From: Lonicera japonica
Taxonomy: Eukaryota > Streptophyta > Magnoliopsida > Dipsacales > Caprifoliaceae
DNA length: 64,000 nt
Reading direction: 5' to 3'
NCBI GenBank assembly: GCA_021464415.1
Contig: CM038467.1
Coordinates: 12,851,411-12,915,410 of the forward strand
The position numbers and the translations under genes are program-made. The notes under the pieces are model-generated. The model was given only the letters and a program-made list of their open reading frames with translations, had not been told where the DNA came from and made no database searches. Below, piece after piece: positions 1 through 9,573 of the stretch (positions are counted from its first letter, which is position 1; each line of letters starts with the position of its first letter).

Positions 1-343
1 GTACTTGGCCAAGGAGAGTGGAAGTAAATGCTTTCGGTTTATGTTGGCCCAAGCAAGCCAACTCCCTACTCACTTATAATACTTCCGAGGGTTTGGGGTA
101 AATTCACACTCGTAGAACCAATGCATGATTTGTGATAGTGCGTGTAAAGTTCGAAAGGTTGGTTTCACAAATATCATTATCTTTATTACGTCTTTTCGAA
201 AAACTCCCATTTTTTAGAAAAAGGTTTCTTCTCAATCAATTAACATGAGTAGGGAAAGCAGTAAAAGCAAGTTTTCAACAGATAAACAAAGGTCCACATA
301 TAAGAGTCTAGTTTTCTAATACTGTCCCCAGCAGAGTCGCCAC
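1..343 (-). mobile_element. Internal leader of an LTR retrotransposon running off the left edge
   Basis: Read on the minus strand, this stretch directly follows the LTR at 344-1992. It opens, after one spacer base, with TGGCGACTCTGCTGGGGA (positions 342-325), a good primer-binding site: it begins with TGG, as expected for pairing with a tRNA CCA end. The rest is non-coding leader with no convincing ORF. The body of the element therefore lies left of the window and is transcribed leftward. The PBS type recalls Tat/Ogre-like Ty3/gypsy elements, but that is from memory and no pol domain is visible. Confidence 0.7.
325..342 (-). promoter_or_regulatory. Primer-binding site of the LTR element
   Basis: TGGCGACTCTGCTGGGGA on the minus strand lies one base inside the LTR end ...TTCTCACA. 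Position and TGG start are typical for minus-strand primer tRNA annealing. I do not assign the tRNA species. Confidence 0.7.
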
Positions 344-1992
344 TGTGAGAATCCGCAAATGCGACCTCCCGGGTCTCGTCCCCGTTGGTGGTGGGGTCCT
401 GGGACGTCGGAACTGATTCCGTCGTTCCAGTTGCTGGAGCGTTTTCATTTGATTCATATCAAGTGTCCCTACGTTCTATTTCTAGATGCAAGGGGGTTCA
501 TTCAGAGTCGCCAGTACGTTTTACGAGAAAACGGACAAAAAAGGTCGTGTAAGAGGAAAGGCTATAGACAAGCCTTTCTTTACACGTTTGTCTGCGAAAC
601 CGGGATTCTTATAGGGTTCGGAAACTATATTACGGTTTGGGAAGGTGTTAAGCACCCATTCCGCCCTTTCGGTCTCTAGTGGTCTTATATGTTTATTCTA
701 TGTTGAAAAACTTGGATGCTTTTACCGACAGTCTACTACTTTCTAAATGAAGAAAAACCCTAATTTGGGAAAACGGGGAAAGGGATGAAAACCTTTGTGT
801 TCCGAGATCCGACGTTTTTGTATTTAAAAGATGTAAATGACAAATGACAAAAACCTTTTATTTTTGAAAGAGTGTTCCGTATTATTTCCTCAGATAATGA
901 CGGTTTTCTCGAGTTGTGATTATTCTGAAAAAGGTTCGGATCTTTATGTCGGGACTAATTCAATATGGAATTTGAACTCTTTGAGGAGAGTTTATCAGAC
1001 ACGTCGCAGTCTATGAAAAAGACAGGATATGTGGATTTTAATTCCTAGATAAGTCTTTATCGGTCCGGGGTTTTGAAACACGGTTTATCCGGACGATAAT
1101 GTACTTACTCTTCTAGTTTTAAAAGTAGTTTTATCAGGGCCTTTTGTTTTGAAAACAGTAGACTATTGGGAACTTGACAATAAGTTTATTCAAATAAAAC
1201 GTGGACAGAATAACAGAAGTAAAACAAGTACACAGATATCTAATTTTAAATACTAGAAGGGACTTTCTTTACCTCCCGACGAGAATAATAATAAGAAAGA
1301 AAATATAATACGGCAGAGGGATCTCTGGCGATAGTAATCTTCTCTTTCTTCAGATATTTCCGAGAAATCGATTCCAGAAACGGAACACGTCGAGTGTTAA
1401 AAATAGATTCGAGAATTCTTCAGAAATAAGATAATAGTAAAGAAATGCTTGACAAAGATCAGATCTAAAGCCCCAAATTCTCGGATTCTAATTGCCTCCT
1501 TGAACCCTTGGGGGTGTTGGCCTATTTATACTGCTCGGGAGAGATTGTCGCGCGACATTTCCTTAAAAAAGGAGAATGTCGCGCGACATATCTGTTTGTC
1601 GCGCGACAATCGGCTGAAGTGATGGGTCCTGACACTGTGATGTGTCAGAAAGTGGTTGGTCGGGTGCAGAGAGGGATTGTCGCGCGACATAGTGGGTTTG
1701 TCGCGCGACAAGCGGCTGAAGTGATGGGTCCTGACACTGTGATGTGTCAGAAAGTGGTTGGTCGGGTGCAGAGGGGTTCGTCGCGCGACAAGACATGATT
1801 GTCGCGCGACATATCAGGGATTGTCGCGCGACAATGTGATATGTCGTGCGACAATCTCTCTAAAAAATATGTTTGTTGGCCAACAAACCCACCTAGTGTA
1901 GTACCGGGTCCTCGGGTGGGTCCTGGACCCAAAATAGTAGTTCTCAGAGGTCGTTAGGGTTCTTGCGGGGGTCACGGATCGGGGTGTCTACA
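344..1992 (-). mobile_element. LTR of the palindrome-array family (copy 1)
   Basis: On the minus strand the LTR begins TGTAGACACCCCGATCCG and ends GCGGATTCTCACA (TG...CA). It is 1,649 bp and is followed by a PBS, so it is the 5' LTR of an element extending left. A TATA box (AGTATAAATAGGCC on minus, about 1522-1535) marks the promoter. Upstream of it lies an array of the palindrome TGTCGCGCGACA within a duplicated block of roughly 100 bp. It is homologous over most of its length to 3680-5388 and to 51,916-52,998. The small ORFs inside are chance readings of the repeats. Confidence 0.85.
1546..1853. repeat. Array of the 12-bp palindrome TGTCGCGCGACA (LTR copy 1)
   Basis: Perfect copies start at 1546, 1577, 1597, 1678, 1699, 1800 and 1822. 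Variants are CGTCGCGCGACA at 1779 and TGTCGTGCGACA at 1842. The spacer AATCGGCTGAAGTGATGGGT... through GGTCGGGTGCAGAG is present twice, so part of the array grew by segmental duplication. The array sits immediately upstream of the LTR TATA box in the transcription sense and is a CpG-rich island in an AT-rich window. Confidence 0.9.
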
Positions 1993-3674
1993 ATACCTAA
2001 TAATCAAATAAAGGTACGAAAAAAATATAATTTAAGAAGTTGTTTCAGTAACAAAATCAAAATTGGATTCTAATTTTAATTTAAGCTATTCTTTTTTTAT
2101 TTGAATTTATTAATTTTGGTATGATTCAAGTGATAAGAATTTTAGTGTAAGAGAATTTCCGGCAAGTGAACATTTTTGTACATGAAATTAAATTTATATT
2201 AATAATGTTATTTTGAATAAACTTATGCAATTTGAAAAATAATTATTAAAATAATGTTGGAATTTTAATTTTTTTAATAAGAAGATTAAAATTAAAATTA
2301 ATAATCAATTACATTATATATAGACTATTCCAATTTTTTAATATTGTTACATATAATGTTTGCCACTTTTTAATAATGTTATATGTATACAGATTGTACA
2401 CATACCCATTTTATAATCATTATACAATATTACATCGAATATTGTTTAATAAACATCAACCGAGAAAAAATAAATTAGAAATAGGTTTTACATGTTACTA
2501 AAATAAATTATACTCATATAGAGAAATATAAACAAGATGTAGATGGAAAGATCTAAAAGTACGTATTAGGAGATAAATACATATTAAAATTTTTAAGGAG
2601 ATTAAATACATGTTTAATAAATACTAATTAAGAGATAAATACATGTTTAATAAATACTTGTTTGTGTTTATCACCATTGAAATTAGTTATGAGATAAATA
2701 TGAGCCATCAGATTAAAATATAAAAGCTGAAATTAAATCTGAGTCACTAGTTAAGAAAATAAGCGAATGTTATATACGAGCCATCAGATTAAAACATAAA
2801 GACTCAAATTAAATCTGAGCCACCAGTTAGGTACGTAAACATAAAGAGCCATATTATTTTATGATTGACTTGATTTATTAATAGATTTTAGAACACGTTT
2901 ATGTAATTAAAAATAATTTTAAAGTATTAAATATTTTTTATAAAATACTGATATCATTGTTCTTGTTCTTGCTCAATTTTTAAACTAGAAGCAAATTCTT
3001 AATATAATACGAAAGGGATATTTACATATTAATATAAACGACTTAAACATTTTATAAGAGAGCCACATTGAATAGTCAACATAAAAGAAGTTTTTATAAG
3101 CGTTCACACTTAGTAATTAAGTATTTAATTTACCGGCCGGAAAGATTTCGGATCACCTATCTCATGGGACTATTAAATTTTAAAATTATAATTAATTAAT
3201 TTGTAGGCCCTAAAGGAAAATACATGAATGAATACAGTATATATTAATTAAGTTGGACGGCAATGACATTAATTTATTCATAAAAAAAAAAAAAGAATAA
3301 AATAAAAATATAATAGATTTGATGTTCGAGAATCTCCAAGACAAAAGTAAATGAAATCATCTATACGTGTAATTTTGTCACTATGTTTAAAAGAAACATT
3401 TTCCCATTTGAACTTTAACGACCAAGTCGTAATAAAAATGCCATAACCTGGCACTGTGTTTAAATAAATTTAATATCCCGTACTTTAAAATTATAGACAA
3501 GAAATTCAAATACTATTAACTTCCTCTTGTGAGACAAACGTAACCCTATGCTTTTTGTTTTTTGTAATTTAAAATTATCCATCATGGTTGTTAAACTTGG
3601 CAAGATAGATATCGGTCTTAATTCAAGTGTTCAAGAATATGGTTATACACACAAGGATTCTATAGTTCAATTTC
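1993..3674. other. AT-rich intergenic stretch
   Basis: No gene is supportable. It holds a two-copy direct repeat of about 85 bp (around 2697-2836; units share GAGCCATCAGATTAAAA and AAATTAAATCTGAG) and a smaller duplication of ATACATGTTTAATAAATACT near 2608 and 2640. The ORF around 3548-3781 is half made of the following solo LTR and is not credible. Confidence 0.6.
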
Positions 3675-3679
3675 CATCC

Positions 3680-5388
3680 TGTGAGAATCCGCAAATGCGA
3701 CCCCCGGGTCTCGTCCCCGCTCGTTGGGCGTCTGAAGCGTCGGAACGGATTCCGTTGCTCCATTTGCTTGGAGTTGTTTGATGATTCTTATCATGTGTCC
3801 CTACGTCTATTCTAGATGCAAAGGGATTCGTTCAGAGTCGCCAGTACGTTTTACGAGAAAACGGACAAAAAGGGTTGTGTAAGGGGAAAGGCTACAGATA
3901 AGCCTTTCTTTACACATTTGTCTGCGAAACCAGGATTCTATAGGGTTCGGGAACTATATTACGGTTTGGGAAGGTGTTAAGCACCCATTCCGCCCTTTTG
4001 GTCTCTAGTGGTCTTTATATGTTTATTCTATGTTGAAAAATTTGGATGCTTTTACTGACAGTCTACTACTCTTCAAATGAAAACCCTAATTTATGGGGGA
4101 AAACGGGAAAGTGATGAAAACCTTTGTGTTCCGAGATCCGATGTTTTTATTTAAAAGGTGTAAATACAAGTGACAAAACCTTTTATTTTGAAAGAGTATC
4201 CCGTATTATTTCCTCAGATAATGACGGTTTTCTCGTGTTGTGTTTACTTTTGTAAAAGTTCGGATCTATGTCGGGACTAATTTAATATGGAACTAGAACT
4301 CTTTGGGGAGAGTTATCAATCACGTCGCAGTCTATAGAGAAGACAGGATATGTTGATTCTAATTCCTAGATAAGTCGTATCAGTCTGGTTTTTGAAAACA
4401 GAATTTTATCCGGACGATAACATACTTACTCTTCTGGTTTTGCAAATGGTTTTATCAGGGTCTTTTGTTTTGAAAACGGTAGGCTATTTATAACTTGGCA
4501 ATAAGTTTATTCAAATAAAACGTGGACAAGACAACAGAAATAAAACAAGTACACAGATAGACCTATTTTTCGAGCGCGTTAGGAATCTAGCCCAACCATG
4601 TTGCCACTTCGCTTACCAGGACGGGACACGTCGAGTGTCGGGAATAATAATGAGAAAGAGAATATAATACGGCAGAGAGAATAATAATGAGAAAGAGAAT
4701 ATAATACGGCAGAGAGATCTCCGGCGATAATAATCTTCTCTTTCTTCAGATATTTCCGAGAATTCGCTTCCAGAGACGGGACACGTCGAGTGTCGGGAAT
4801 AGATTCGATAATTCTTCAGAGATAAGATGATAATATAAAATGCTTGATAAAATCAGGATAAAAACTCCGAATTTCTAGATTCCAGTTCCTCTCTCATTTC
4901 TTTGGGGGTGTTGGCCTATTTATACTGCTCGGGGAAGATTGTCGCGCGACATTTCCCCAAAAAGGGCAAGTGTCGCGCGACATATCTGTTTGTCGCGCGA
5001 CAATCGGCTGAAGTGATGGGTCCTGACACTGTGATGTGTCAGAAAGTGGTTGGTCGGGTGCAGAGAGGGATTGTCGCGCGACATAGTGGGTTTGTCGCGC
5101 GACAAGCGGCTGAAGTGATGGGTCCTGACACTGTGATGTGTCAGAAAGTGGTTGGTCGGGTGCAGAGAGAGATTGTCGCGCGACATAATGGGATTGTCGC
5201 GCGACATTCCAGTGATTGTCGCGCGACAATGTGATATGTCGTGCGACAATCCTTCATAAAAATGGTTTGTCGCGCAACAAACCCCCCCGGGGTAGTTTCG
5301 GATGCTCGGGTGGGTCCCGGGCTCCAAAAACATTAGTCTCGTAGGTCGTTTAGGGTTCTTGCGGGGGTCACGGATCGGGGTGTCTACA
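3680..5388 (-). mobile_element. Solo LTR of the palindrome-array family (copy 2)
   Basis: The 1,709-bp LTR has the same ends as copy 1 and is flanked by a perfect 5-bp target duplication CATCC (3675-3679 and 5389-5393). It therefore arose by LTR-LTR recombination and is a solo LTR. The TATA box lies at about 4916-4925 on minus. It carries an internal duplication of a 38-40-bp unit (GAGAATATAATACGGCAGAG at about 4659 and 4697) absent from the other copies, and the palindrome array at 4940-5279. Confidence 0.92.
4940..5279. repeat. Array of the palindrome TGTCGCGCGACA (LTR copy 2)
   Basis: Perfect units start at 4940, 4971, 4991, 5072, 5093, 5174, 5194 and 5217. Variants are TGTCGTGCGACA at 5237 and TGTCGCGCAACA at 5268. 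Layout is nearly the same as in copy 1, including the duplicated spacer block. Confidence 0.9.
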
Positions 5389-5490
5389 CATCCCGATGCC
5401 CCCCCCCCGAACCGCCCAAATCTATTCATCGCTTATACTAAAAAAAAAAATAGAATGCAAGTTAAAATGAAATTGCTTCAAATATGTTAG

Positions 5491-6199
5491 TGATTGTGTC
5501 AAAAATCTAGAAATAGATAATTAACCAATTAATAAGCGAATATCAGTGAATAAAAAATAAATGCGGCGCAATGATAAACACATGACATTTTTTGTTTAAG
5601 GTAGGTTCCCCCGGTAGCGCTTATGCTATTCCGGTAGTACGTCCTCCTTTTGTGTGTACTTGTTTTATATTAGCTCAAATGCAATCAATTTAGATGATAA
5701 TACAAGTTATCAATCTCCCTCTCTATAATTTCCTTAATTCTATTTATAAGTATAAAATTAGGATTACAAATATTTCAAAAAAATGAATAAAATATATAGG
5801 AGAGAAAGTGTATATTTTGGGTGAGAAGAATTGTGTGCTTTTCTTGGCTTGGCTTTTTTGGTGTAGAAAAACGGTATATCTTTTTTTCTCTTAAGATGGT
5901 GTCTTAAGATGGATCTTAAGATGGTTCTTAAGATGGTGTCCTCCATCAATGAATGGGGGGAAGTATTTTTTTAAAAGAAAGTGTGGAATATTAATAAATG
6001 GAATATCTATTTAAAAGAAAGTGAGGAATATTAATGAGTGGGATATTTATTGAAAGAAAAAGGTGGAATATCATGGAGTGGAATTTGAGTGGATTTTGAG
6101 TGGGATAATTATTTAAAGGAAAGTGTGGAATATTATTTTTGTAGGCCAATGAAATATTATTTTTGTAGCCCGATGGTAAAATTATTTCTTACCCCATCA
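5491..6199 (-). repeat. 3' LTR (in the element's sense) of the LOB-carrying element
   Basis: 709 bp. On minus it starts TGATGGGGTAAG and ends GACACAATCA. It aligns with 9574-10240 throughout with scattered substitutions and small indels, so the insertion is not recent. It includes four CTTAAGATGG repeats at about 5892-5940. Confidence 0.85.
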
Positions 6200-6958
6200 A
6201 TTGCCCCTATCCTTATCATTTAGCTCGGATAAGCTGATTGGTGAGGATATCCTTCAAGCTAGTAGTAGCTTTGAGCTCTAATGCTCGAGATGTATTGGGC
6301 CCGAATCCTTCGTAGGTGAACAAGGTCGACAATTCAATGCCTGCGAGAGATCTTTTGCCTGTGTTAGGTCATTTGCCTTTATTAGAAGTCTTTCTCAAAG
6401 CTGGGGCGTGAGAGCGGGCACTTGTCAAGGAAGATAATCATGATGAGAGCTCGAATAATCGATGTGTGGGGCTTTGTTAGCCTTTGACCATAAGTTTGTG
6501 GAGCTCGGAACATTAATGTGTAAAGCTAACTAGACTTTGATCATTAGTCTTAGAGTTTCAGAACATCATTGTGTAAGGCTGGCTAGACGTTGATCTCGAG
6601 TTTTAGTTTAAGAAAGTTAGATCTTGGATGCTAGTCATTGAGCTCGAAACATCAATGTGTAGAACTCGTTAGACATTGGATGCAAGTCGTAGAGCTTGAA
6701 ATATTAATATGTAAAGCTCGCTATACTTTTGGTCATAAATAGTTTGATTATATTCGGGCATTTTCCAACTCTTTATTTTACATATAAATATATATATATA
6801 TATATATATATTTAGACAGTTTTTCCTTCTTTTTCGAACTCGAAATCCGTGCTTTTATCCCTCCTCCCTCTTCATATTCCTCAAGACCCAATCCAATTCT
6901 TCCAACGCCATTTTTCTCTTTTGTAGTACAGTTTCTCTTACAAAAGTAAACTGAAATA
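6200..6958. repeat. Interior spacer with degenerate GAGCTC-rich repeats
   Basis: Between the LTR and the LOB-domain ORF. From about 6480 to 6720 several degenerate units of 60-75 bp share GAGCTCGGAACATTAATGTG and CTAGACTTTGATCA-like cores. A (TA)n tract lies at 6785-6811. It forms the 5' flank of the ORF; a TATA-like site cannot be separated from the simple repeat. Confidence 0.5.
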
Positions 6959-7693
6959 ATGTCGAACACTCACCGTTTTGCAGGTCCTTCATGCGTATCT
7001 CGCGCTTATAGCCACAAGAGATGTCCTCTATCTTGCGAATATGCTAATTTTTTTCGAAATGTGATTGATCGTCAAGATTATCATAAAATCTTCACTGTTT
7101 TCGAGGTAATGAACGTTGTATCTTTCTTGCAAGATATCCCCAAAGACCAACATCTTGAGACTTTCAGTTTATATCTTCTCGAAGCCACGGCGAGAATTGA
7201 GAATCTCACTAAAGGCTGTACTACTCTCCTTACTTCTCTTGAACAGAAGGTGGAAGAGTTACAGGCATGGGTGACGGCATTAGAAGCTCGATTAGAAGGA
7301 GGGTTTTCCTGCGTTAACCCGTTATGCTCCTTTGCTCCTCCTGTAGGTTCCTCGAGGTTCCCTTCGTCGGCAGAAAATAACATGCATGATGTTATTCCGA
7401 CTGCCGTAAATCTTCCAGAACCTGCTCTCGGAAGTTTTTTAAGGCTTCTTATGTCGGATGAGGGTGTACAAGATATCCTTTTGACTACCACGAATCTTAT
7501 AGAAAATGGGGCTCTTCCGACTGAAGTGGATTTGCCGTCATTTCTGAATCTGTCCTATAACCAGGCTGCCTCAGTCGCCTTTCACCAGGCTGCCTCAAAC
7601 GCCTATCACCAGGCTGTCTCGGACGATTTTTTATTTCAATTTTCGCAAGATGATTTTATTGCGGAGTTTGCCGAACCAACGGGCCCTCACTAG
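6959..7693 (+). CDS. LOB-domain (LBD/AS2)-like protein inside an LTR element
   Basis: An uninterrupted 244-codon ORF. Residues about 12-110 follow the LOB (lateral organ boundaries) domain of plant LBD transcription factors. The zinc-finger-like block reads C-x2-R-x6-C-x3-C (CVSRAYSHKRCPLSC), so the second cysteine of the usual C-x2-C-x6-C-x3-C is replaced by arginine. A GAS-like block follows (FTVFEVMNVVSFLQDIP, then LLEATARIENLTKGC), and then a leucine-zipper-like stretch (LEQKVEELQAWVTALEARL). The C-terminal half has three QAAS/QAVS-type repeats (about 200-222) and acidic and aromatic residues. There is no intron. It lies antisense to the surrounding gypsy-like element and after the stop is followed by a 139-bp tandem duplication of its own 3' end. 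LBD proteins are nuclear DNA-binding regulators; with a lost zinc-finger cysteine this one may bind DNA poorly or act by dimerisation. It could be a captured host gene or an element-specific extra ORF. Confidence 0.75.
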   Translation: MSNTHRFAGPSCVSRAYSHKRCPLSCEYANFFRNVIDRQDYHKIFTVFEVMNVVSFLQDIPKDQHLETFSLYLLEATARIENLTKGCTTLLTSLEQKVEELQAWVTALEARLEGGFSCVNPLCSFAPPVGSSRFPSSAENNMHDVIPTAVNLPEPALGSFLRLLMSDEGVQDILLTTTNLIENGALPTEVDLPSFLNLSYNQAASVAFHQAASNAYHQAVSDDFLFQFSQDDFIAEFAEPTGPH

Positions 7694-7949
7694 ACAGCTT
7701 TAAGGGATATAGGACGTGATTTTTCTGATTATTCTTCTTCTAATTTCAGTACTATTTTGAATTTTGATGCTGATGATTTTTGGATTCTTCAACCTTTTTT
7801 GAGTGATTGTCGAACCAACGGGCCCTCACTAGACAGCTTTAGGGGATATAGGACGTGATTTTTCTGATTATTCTTCTTCTAATTTCAGTACTATTTTGAA
7901 TTTTGATGCTGATGATTTTTGGATTCTTCAACCTTTTTTGAGTGACTAA
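7672..7949 (+). repeat. 139-bp tandem duplication at the 3' end of the LOB-domain ORF
   Basis: CGAACCAACGGGCCCTCACT begins at 7672 and again at 7811, and the two 139-bp copies are almost identical. In the first copy the ORF frame continues past the TAG at 7691-7693 as TALRDIGRDFSDYSSSN... with acidic and aromatic residues like the preceding tail. So the stop may be secondary and the original protein longer by about 39 codons. Because 139 is not a multiple of three, the second copy changes frame. Confidence 0.8.
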
Positions 7950-8139
7950 ATAATGTGCACCTCTAGTGAGGGCTTTGCACAAACGTTCCGGAGATATTCC
8001 ATTTGTGATTGTTTAAAGTATAGCCTTTTTTTTTAAAAAAAGTAGAACATAATTAAACAATATGTCAATCCGTTCTCAGCAGACCTATATTGAAGTCCTT
8101 TCACGCTTGGTGACTGACTTATATGGTGATAGAATTTTT

Positions 8140-8660
8140 TTTGAAATCCTTGATTTCTTAAAAGAAATAATTTGTTCCTTTTGGCTAAGTTTGAGTAGAG
8201 TCATGCCTCCTTCTGATTTAGGCAAATTCTGACAATTTTCTCATTTAAGTCTTTGGTTTCTTAAAAGAAAAATTTGATCTTTCTGGCTAAGTCTTGAGTA
8301 GAGTCATGCCCCCTTCCGACTTAGGCAAATTCTGACAGTTTTCTTTTTTAAGTCCTTGATTTCTTAAAAGAAAAATTTGTTCTTTCTAGCAAAATCTTGA
8401 GTAGAGTCATGTCGCCTTCTGACCTAGGCAAATTCTGACAGTTTTCTCATTTAAGTCCTTGATTTCTTAAAAGAAAAAATTGTTCTTTTTAGCTAAGTCT
8501 TGAGTAGAGTCATGCCCCCTTCTGACTTAGGCAAATTCTGACAATTTTCTCATTTATGTCCTTGGTTTCTTAAAAAAGAAATTTGTTCTTTTTGGCTAAG
8601 TCTTGAGTAGAGTCGTGCCCCTTCTGACATAGGCAAATTATGACAATTTTCTCATTTATT
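8140..8660. repeat. Five-unit tandem array, 103-bp period
   Basis: The anchor GAGTAGAGTC starts at 8193, 8296, 8399, 8502 and 8605, exactly 103 bp apart each time. Units contain TTTCTTAAAAGAAA and GACTTAGGCAAATTCTGACA. Tandem repeats between coding region and leader are common in Tat-type gypsy elements; no coding reading is convincing. Confidence 0.9.
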
Positions 8661-9049
8661 ACCAGGAAACGTCAAAATTTTGGTGTCTGGACAAATGGTG
8701 CGATAGTAGATGATCATTCTCAGCAATATCCCTTTGGACTGGGGTTGTCCTACGGTTGTCTGACAGACTTCAAAATCACATTCAGCTTTATGGAAATTTG
8801 ATATCCGCTGAAAATTTCTTTAATTTATTTTTTGTGATTTGTCGGATAAACTTGATAAAAATTACATTTAATTGTAATAATTTTGTTTTTGAAGCTCGAC
8901 AATTTTACCTACAATAAAGATCATTAATTGTAAGAAAATGATACAACTTTAGATATATTAATATAAAGAGAAAAATCATATATGAGTTATTAACAAATAA
9001 CTTATCTCTTCTTTTGGGTTTTATCCCATTGGATTAATCGTAACCGGAT

Positions 9050-9500
9050 TTTTGAATGATTATGTGCCCGTAAATATTGAGCTAGTATAGGCCTGCGGGA
9101 TTTTCGTATTTTTTGTTGCAGCAACTTTGTATCGCCGTTTTGAACCCAGAGATGGTCGAATTTGGGAAAGACTTGAACTGAAAAGTTGTATCTCTTGAAT
9201 TTTTTTTCCAAAATGGATTCTAGAATCGCATAATTTGGATTTCTGAGTAAGAAGTTATGAACTCGATAATATTGAGCTACGTAGGCCTGCAGGATTTTCG
9301 GCTTTTTCGTTTTAGAAAGTTTGTATTGCAGTTCTGAACCCCTAGATGACCGAATTTGAAAAAGGCTTGAACTGAAAAGTTGTAGCTCTTGAAATTTTTT
9401 ACAAAATGGACTACAGAATCGCATAATTTAGAGTTCTGAGCAAGAAGTTATACGCCCGAGAATACTGAACTACATAAGCCTGCGGGATTTAGAGTTTTTC
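9050..9500. repeat. Tandem repeat of about 185 bp in the element leader
   Basis: Two full and one partial unit share AACTGAAAAGTTGTA, AGAATCGCATAATTT (9232 and 9415) and GCCTGCRGGATTT (about 9092, 9285, 9478). On minus these lie just downstream of the PBS. The open reading frame across 9002-9424 on minus is a by-product of the repeat. Confidence 0.8.
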
Positions 9501-9553
9501 ACCGAAAATTCACTTGTAATTTCTAAAGAACGAGAGCTTTAGAGAGCTTATCG

Positions 9554-9572
9554 TTCCCATAGACGGCGTCAA
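9554..9572 (-). promoter_or_regulatory. Primer-binding site of the LOB-carrying element
   Basis: TTGACGCCGTCTATGGGAA on minus, one base from the LTR end. It matches the TGGCGCCGTCTGTGGGAA-type site with a few decays. It fixes the orientation of the element as leftward. Confidence 0.6.
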
Positions 9573-9573
9573 C

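Noticed and set aside
1546..1853. CRISPR-like repeat-spacer array
   Set aside because: Repeats are 12 bp, spacing is irregular, spacers are duplicated and the array lies in a eukaryotic LTR.
1508..1932. Short ORFs on both strands through the palindrome arrays (also 4894-5429 and 52,024-52,321)
   Set aside because: They exist only because the CpG-rich palindromes lack stop codons; all frames and strands read equally, and the proteins are repeats of VARQ/SRDN/CRAT.
7081..7491. ORF on minus opposite the LOB-domain ORF
   Set aside because: Shadow of the plus-strand gene; no family features.
9002..9424. 140-codon ORF on minus
   Set aside because: Generated by two copies of the leader tandem repeat.
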